In this document: piece after piece, positions 60,152-64,000 of the stretch | Numbering within the stretch: position 1 is the first letter of the stretch | Layout: each line of letters starts with the position of its first letter | Source: Typha latifolia | Taxonomy: Eukaryota; Streptophyta; Magnoliopsida; Poales; Typhaceae | Direction of reading: 5' to 3' | NCBI GenBank assembly: GCA_019914945.1 | Contig: CM034101.1 | Coordinates: 6,645,188 to 6,709,187 of the forward strand | DNA length: 64,000 nt | Notes under the pieces: generated by a model | Database searches by the model: none | Told to the model about the DNA's origin: nothing | Seen by the model: the letters and a program-made list of their open reading frames with translations, nothing else | Position numbers and translations under genes: made by a program

Positions 60152-60990
60152 CTTAACCCTTGGCATAATTTCTATCCGATTATTTTAAGTTTTATGTGGC
60201 TGCAGTCCATTCAACTCTTCGAACAAATCAAAAAATTTAGTTAGTAATCGAACTAATTCTTGGGGTTTACTTGAGCTTAGAGGAGGCCCAGGTACTACTA
60301 GGGACATCTAGAGAAGATATGCCATTTCCCTCAGTTGAGGCAGCCCCATCATTGGTTGCAAAGTGGAGCTTAGTTGCATCTTCACCCCATCAAATATCAC
60401 CACCTTGCCATTTTGTCGAAAATTTATCCACATGTTGCTGAAATCAAATGTTATCGCTCCTAGGCTTTGTAGTCACGGAGTACCTAAGACAAAGTCAGCA
60501 CCATGCAGATCAAGAGGGTACAAGTCCACCACCATCTCGTTGGCCTTGAACACAAATAATCACCCGACGACACAAGCTGTTCACCTTCAACTTTGTGCCA
60601 TTGCCAATCACCACATCAAAACTGATGGCCGGTTATGCTTCCAAGCCAATTTTTCTCATCAAGCGTTCATCCAATAAGTTATGAGTTCTCCCAAAATGTA
60701 TAAGAATGTGCATGCATTACTTTTTGACCAATTCGTCTATCAAAAGTGTCTTTCATGGAACGGTTCTGGATTGAGTGTGCATCGAGATTTCGACTTGCAC
60801 AACCACCTCTTTCGTACTCTTTTTATTTCTCCTCAACAGAATCCTTAGCAACCTCTTCCTCAACATATTCCTCTTCTGAATCTTTTTGCTCATCTATCAA
60901 CATCACACTTGTAAATGCTTTATTCACACTCATCGCTTTGAAATATAAGATTTTTCCCTTCGCTCCTCCACCTATGCAGGTGTAAGGGTT
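60152..60990 (-). pseudogene. Ty3/gypsy protease, 5' half of a split pol
   Basis: The minus strand reads HNLLDERLMRKIGLEA, PAISFDVVIGNGTKLKVNSL, LVPLDLHGADFVLGTPWLQS, GAITFDFSNMWINFRQNGK: the retropepsin-like domain and flanks of gypsy polyproteins. The N-terminal active-site D-S/T-G is not visible because the frame is lost near 60690-60720. 60760-60990 is an acidic gag-protease linker. The frame then runs through the CTTAA target site into the reverse transcriptase at 57483. Confidence 0.7.
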
Positions 60991-61142
60991 CAAATAGCCA
61001 GTCTATGACTCTTCCTTTCATGTCAGCAGAGGGCCAGAGGGGAGCTCTCAGCCATTGATATGTAGTAGGTCCCCTCGAGTACACTAATGCACTTGTATTT
61101 GCTGTGATTGACCGAGCCAGTTGTCGGATGTCTTGATTGGCA
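60991..61142. other. Short spacer between gypsy remnants
   Basis: No recognised feature. It is probably decayed gag of the minus-strand element. Confidence 0.3.
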
Positions 61143-61927
61143 CTTGTATTTTCATTAAAATAAAATTCCTGTAGGTCGCGTTCGAACGCAGGTGGAGTCG
61201 CGTTCGAACGCTCTTGTGAACACCTGCATCAGGTTCGCAAATACAGAGAACGCGGTCGGGCAAGTTTGAACGCCCGCGTTCGAACGCTTGTGTCGCGTTT
61301 GCAAATCTAGATAAAGGGCTTTTTTGAGTGCGTTCGAATGCGATCAGGCGCGTTTGAACATGATCGATGATAATCCTCTAGAATTAGGGTTTTATATTTT
61401 TTAGGACTTGTTGGCTAGCCTCTATAAATATGTGGATGGCAACTAACTTTATTATGCTATTGAATTCTTGATTTCTTGCCTCTTATCTTCTCTCTAGACT
61501 CCTCCCTCCTCCCTCTTCACCATCCTTCCACCTCTACCGTTGGCAAGGTTTCTCCTTGCTTCTAATCTCCCTCGTATGTTGAGTCACCCCTCTTCTTTGG
61601 GATCTCGACCACTTCGTTTCCCTCGTCTACTTCTCTTAAACACTTTCACAATCCACCCTCATCTCCATACCCATCCATAACTCTAACATCCACTCCACCC
61701 ATCACCACCACCATCACTCACGTTATTTCATATTTTCGTCCCTGCTATAATTTGAATCTACGAAGGGCATAAATGATGAAGTTACGGATCCAACCCAATT
61801 GGTTTCGTAATTTTCTAACTACTAGAGAATATTTGACGAATATTTTTCCATGGTTGTGCGGACTGATTTCTATAATAAATTCAGATCTTGAAGAAATCTT
61901 AGCATAGCCTATCTTTGGCTCAGATCT
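61143..61927 (+). mobile_element. Family C LTR, 5'-truncated solo copy
   Basis: It joins the family at the 'ttaaaataaaattcctgtaggtcgcg' block and follows it to the end near 61927. Palindromes CGTTCGAACG are at 61179, 61201 and 61277. The TATA box CTATAAATA is at 61422-61430, then the C/T-rich leader. The first 40 bases of the LTR are absent. Confidence 0.65.
61422..61430 (+). promoter_or_regulatory. TATA box of family C LTR
   Basis: CTATAAATA in the conserved context TTGGCTAGCC...TGTGGATGGC. All three perfect palindromes of this LTR lie 136-250 bases upstream. Confidence 0.5.
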
Positions 61928-62103
61928 TATCAATTTGGTATCAAAGCCTATCAAATTAGTATTAGAGCATATCAATTTAGTCAGCGAATCAGCTTAAGAA
62001 AGCAAATAAAACTACAATGTCTTCCGTCTGTTATTGAGCATATCAATTTAGTATCAGATCCTATCAATTTAGTATCAGAGCCTATCAATTTGGTATCAGA
62101 GCC
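61928..62103 (+). repeat. 21-base array of primer-binding-site-like units
   Basis: Units of TATCAATTTGGTATCAAAGCC type start at 61928, 61949, 61970 (partial), 62041, 62062 and 62083, exactly 21 bases apart within each block. Each complete unit includes a version of TGGTATCAGAGCC, the tRNA-Met-complementary sequence that follows the family C LTR. A 60-base unrelated stretch separates the two blocks. Confidence 0.8.
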
Positions 62104-62158
62104 TTATCACAGCCACAATCATTATGTTAGCCATTAATGATGGTCCAATGTCAATCAA

Positions 62159-62169
62159 CTCTGATACCA
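62159..62169 (-). promoter_or_regulatory. Primer binding site of the minus-strand family D element
   Basis: TGGTATCAGAG on the minus strand, directly after the family D LTR end (GGGATGTCTATCA). Confidence 0.6.
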
Positions 62170-62170
62170 T

Positions 62171-63060
62171 TGATAGACATCCCTCCGGTTGATGATCCGA
62201 AAGTGTCTACTTACTTCCACAATTTGTGCAAATCCAACAATAACCTTAGATGTGAGATTCGATCTCCAAGGCCAAAGCTTGATTTATTATGAATCTTCAA
62301 GGTTAATGAGATTCTTTGGGTTCAATGGTCGGACGACAAATAATTTTGGAGAATTGATAAATTTGGGATGAAGAACAAATTTATCATAATGGATGGTGGA
62401 TAGGGTGGCCGGAGTTGCGGGATAGGGTGGTGGTGTTATGGATGGATCAGGGAAGATCAGTAATATGGTAAGAGAGAGAATGAGAGAAGGTAGGTCGTCA
62501 CCTAGGGGCAGGTAGTGTGGATAAGTCGGAGGGGAAGGTACATTAACAACCTAGGGTGGTCGGCCAAGGTGGAAAGAAAGAATGAGAAAGAAGATTGAAA
62601 GACAGAAGACAACTCAATAATTCCAACATGACTAACAAAGTGTGCACCACATTTATTTATAAGTGGCTATTTGGCTTAACTAGATTTGATAATCAAATTA
62701 AACATGCTCGAGTCTGACTGCCCGACATAAGCAAAAACACTTAAAAAAATACCTAGACATGGAAAACTTTGCCGTCGGGCGTTTGAACGCCTTAAACCCC
62801 TTTTTGCTCAAAAATTTGCTCTCGAATGTTTGGAAGGTCGTTCGAATGCCTTATTTTGAGAATGATATTGTCAACTATTGAAACCTTTATTTCTTTACAA
62901 ACAAACTATAAACTAACCCTAAGCTGAACCGTATTAAACGCTTAATAAGACAATCGAGCGGTAGTAGAAGGAACAAACTTGAAAAAACAATAAAAGCGAA
63001 AGAGAATACTCTTGGACTTGCAAGAGAAAACTAAATTGGGACAAATCTTTTCTTGCAAGA
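62171..63060 (-). mobile_element. Family D LTR, minus strand
   Basis: Same block order as 16650-17870: 'gtttttgcttatgtcgggca', 'cgagcatgttt', 'agccacttataaataaatg', C/T-rich leader. TATA is TATAAATAA at 62661-62653. Degenerate TTCGAACG-type motifs are at about 62778-62855, upstream of TATA on this strand. The outer end near 63060 is uncertain. It ends only about 450 bases before the KEULE-type start codon, with divergent transcription direction. Confidence 0.55.
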
Positions 63061-63511
63061 AGAAACCAAAATAGGACAGGACTGAGTTATAAGTTTTAAA
63101 ATCCATCGGAATTTAAGTCTTACCCAAGGACCGATTGCATCCCCAGTCCCGTCGGTTAGAAAAGTGAAGGGGTATTCTTGTCATTTCGTGCACCGGTGAC
63201 GGCAATACCAATTTTCGAGTTCCTTTCGCCCCTTGGTTCCTCTCACCTTCCCAAGCCTTCTCACGGGACATTCTTCGCTTCTCTGTATCCCTTCTCTCCT
63301 CCTCCTAGTCAAAACCGAGGCAAGCGTGTTTAGACTCCTTCTCCGGTCAACCACCGCCTTGGTTCGCATCATCTTCTATTCTCCTCCCTCGTTCAGACAT
63401 TTGGGAAAGACGAGAAGGAGGAGGAAGAGCGAAGAGAGAGGAAGAGGAGAATAAAATAATCCGGAGATAGATCTCAAACAGGGGAGGAGGCGAACGCAGG
63501 CGAATCGGGCC
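63061..63511 (+). promoter_or_regulatory. Promoter and 5' UTR region of the KEULE-type gene
   Basis: The base composition changes near 63170 from AT-rich to a C/T-rich leader (63220-63400) and then a purine-rich part (63410-63490) before the ATG. No clear TATA box, as in many housekeeping promoters. The transcription start cannot be fixed. Confidence 0.4.
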
Positions 63512-63581
63512 ATGTCGATATCCGACTCGGACTCCTCCCACAGCGGAGATCACAAGACCTTTCGCCAGATTAGCCGAGATC
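63512..63581 (+). CDS. Exon 1 of a Sec1/Munc18 protein, KEULE type (partial)
   Basis: ATG at 63512 and 23 codons plus one base up to a strong donor C|GTAAGT at 63582. The peptide MSISDSDSSHSGDHKTFRQI then SRD is the characteristic start of plant KEULE/SEC1 proteins: an acidic Ser/Asp run, a Gly-Asp/Glu, then K-x-F-R-Q-I-x-R-x-R. KEULE is an SM-family protein that binds the cytokinesis syntaxin KNOLLE and is needed for vesicle fusion at the cell plate; plants have a few close paralogues, so the exact member is uncertain. The rest of the gene (normally about 660 residues) lies beyond 64000. The split codon fits R24. Confidence 0.82.
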
Positions 63582-64000
63582 GTAAGTGACCTTCCAAATC
63601 CGTTTACTTTCTTGTTAACTAGTTGCTCCTTAGAGTTTCCTCAATTTGATAACATAGTCAAACAGTTTGGCGCGTTTCTTTTGATGCTGCTGCGTTGTAT
63701 TGGTTCAATTTTGAGGCCGATCTGGGAGGGTTTGCTAGTAGTGTAAGGATGTGTATAGTAGAAGATTGATTTAAGTAGAGGAGGTCTAGGTGAAGATGGT
63801 AGCAAATTATGCGAGTTCAATGATACTTGTCTGCTGTGAGATTTTAGTATGCAAGTCTTTTAGGTTCTATCAAGAATTCAAGATGGTGAGTGTTGTACTG
63901 GTAATTGTTCCATTTACTGGAATTTTTGTCCTTGTCTAATCTTCCTAAAGGGATCCAGAAGTTCACCAGGGTAAATCTTGGCCCTATTTGGTAAATCTCG
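63582..64000 (+). other. Start of intron 1 of the KEULE-type gene
   Basis: T-rich sequence after GTAAGT with no coding match; the next exon is not reached in the window. Confidence 0.6.

Noticed and set aside
41898..61286. GTTCGAAC motifs as RNA polymerase III B boxes or tRNA genes
   Set aside because: The motif resembles GWTCRANNC, but the final C is G in the palindrome, no A box is found at the right distance and no cloverleaf can be drawn.

Overview
This is nuclear DNA of a flowering plant. It has intron-split genes, long AT-rich spacers and nested LTR retrotransposons, a LINE, hAT transposons and MITEs. A very GC-rich single-exon gene and long (GA)n tracts suggest a monocot, but I cannot name the species. 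Roughly half of the window or more is recognisable or degraded transposon DNA. Only three host genes can be supported. The ends of several mobile elements can be placed to within a base or two from inverted termini and target-site duplications (TSDs). For this answer I call the LTR families A (about 2.7 kb LTR), B (about 0.55 kb LTR, gag-only), C (about 0.83 kb LTR, chromovirus) and D (LTR with a TATAAATA core).

Layout. 1-8.7 kb is a nest of family A and B LTRs: two minus-strand family A LTRs lie inside a split family B LTR. 8.7-23 kb is mostly anonymous AT-rich DNA. It holds an orphan 3' exon of a receptor-like kinase, a LINE cut off by a family D LTR, MITEs, and a duplicated segment present at 9.8 kb and again, interrupted, at 20.1/22.05 kb. 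At 23.6 kb is an intact DUF1442 gene. At 28.0-41.3 kb, on the minus strand, is a complete seven-exon gene for an ICT1/ArfB-like peptidyl-tRNA hydrolase. Its 9.4 kb second intron holds a hAT element with intact termini and 8-bp TSD, a deletion derivative of it in the opposite orientation, a nested MITE and another MITE. 41.5-63.1 kb is a second retrotransposon nest (Ty1/copia gag, several Ty3/gypsy fragments, a gag-only element, and a 2.66 kb solo LTR that splits a protease-reverse transcriptase pseudogene). At 63.5 kb is exon 1 of a Sec1/Munc18 gene of the KEULE type, which runs off the window.

The three host genes act in different processes: an uncharacterised predicted methyltransferase-like protein, rescue of stalled organellar ribosomes, and vesicle fusion in cytokinesis. 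They are linked by position. From memory, Arabidopsis has relatives of all three close together in duplicated chromosome 1 blocks (At1g12320-At1g12360 and At1g62840-At1g62850). The order DUF1442 - ICT1-like - KEULE therefore looks like an old syntenic block stretched by transposons. I found no new defence or gene-cluster system. The most unusual signal is a palindrome, CGTTCGAACG, repeated upstream of the TATA box in LTRs of unrelated retrotransposon families. All exon joins, element ends and family assignments were made by eye without alignment software.
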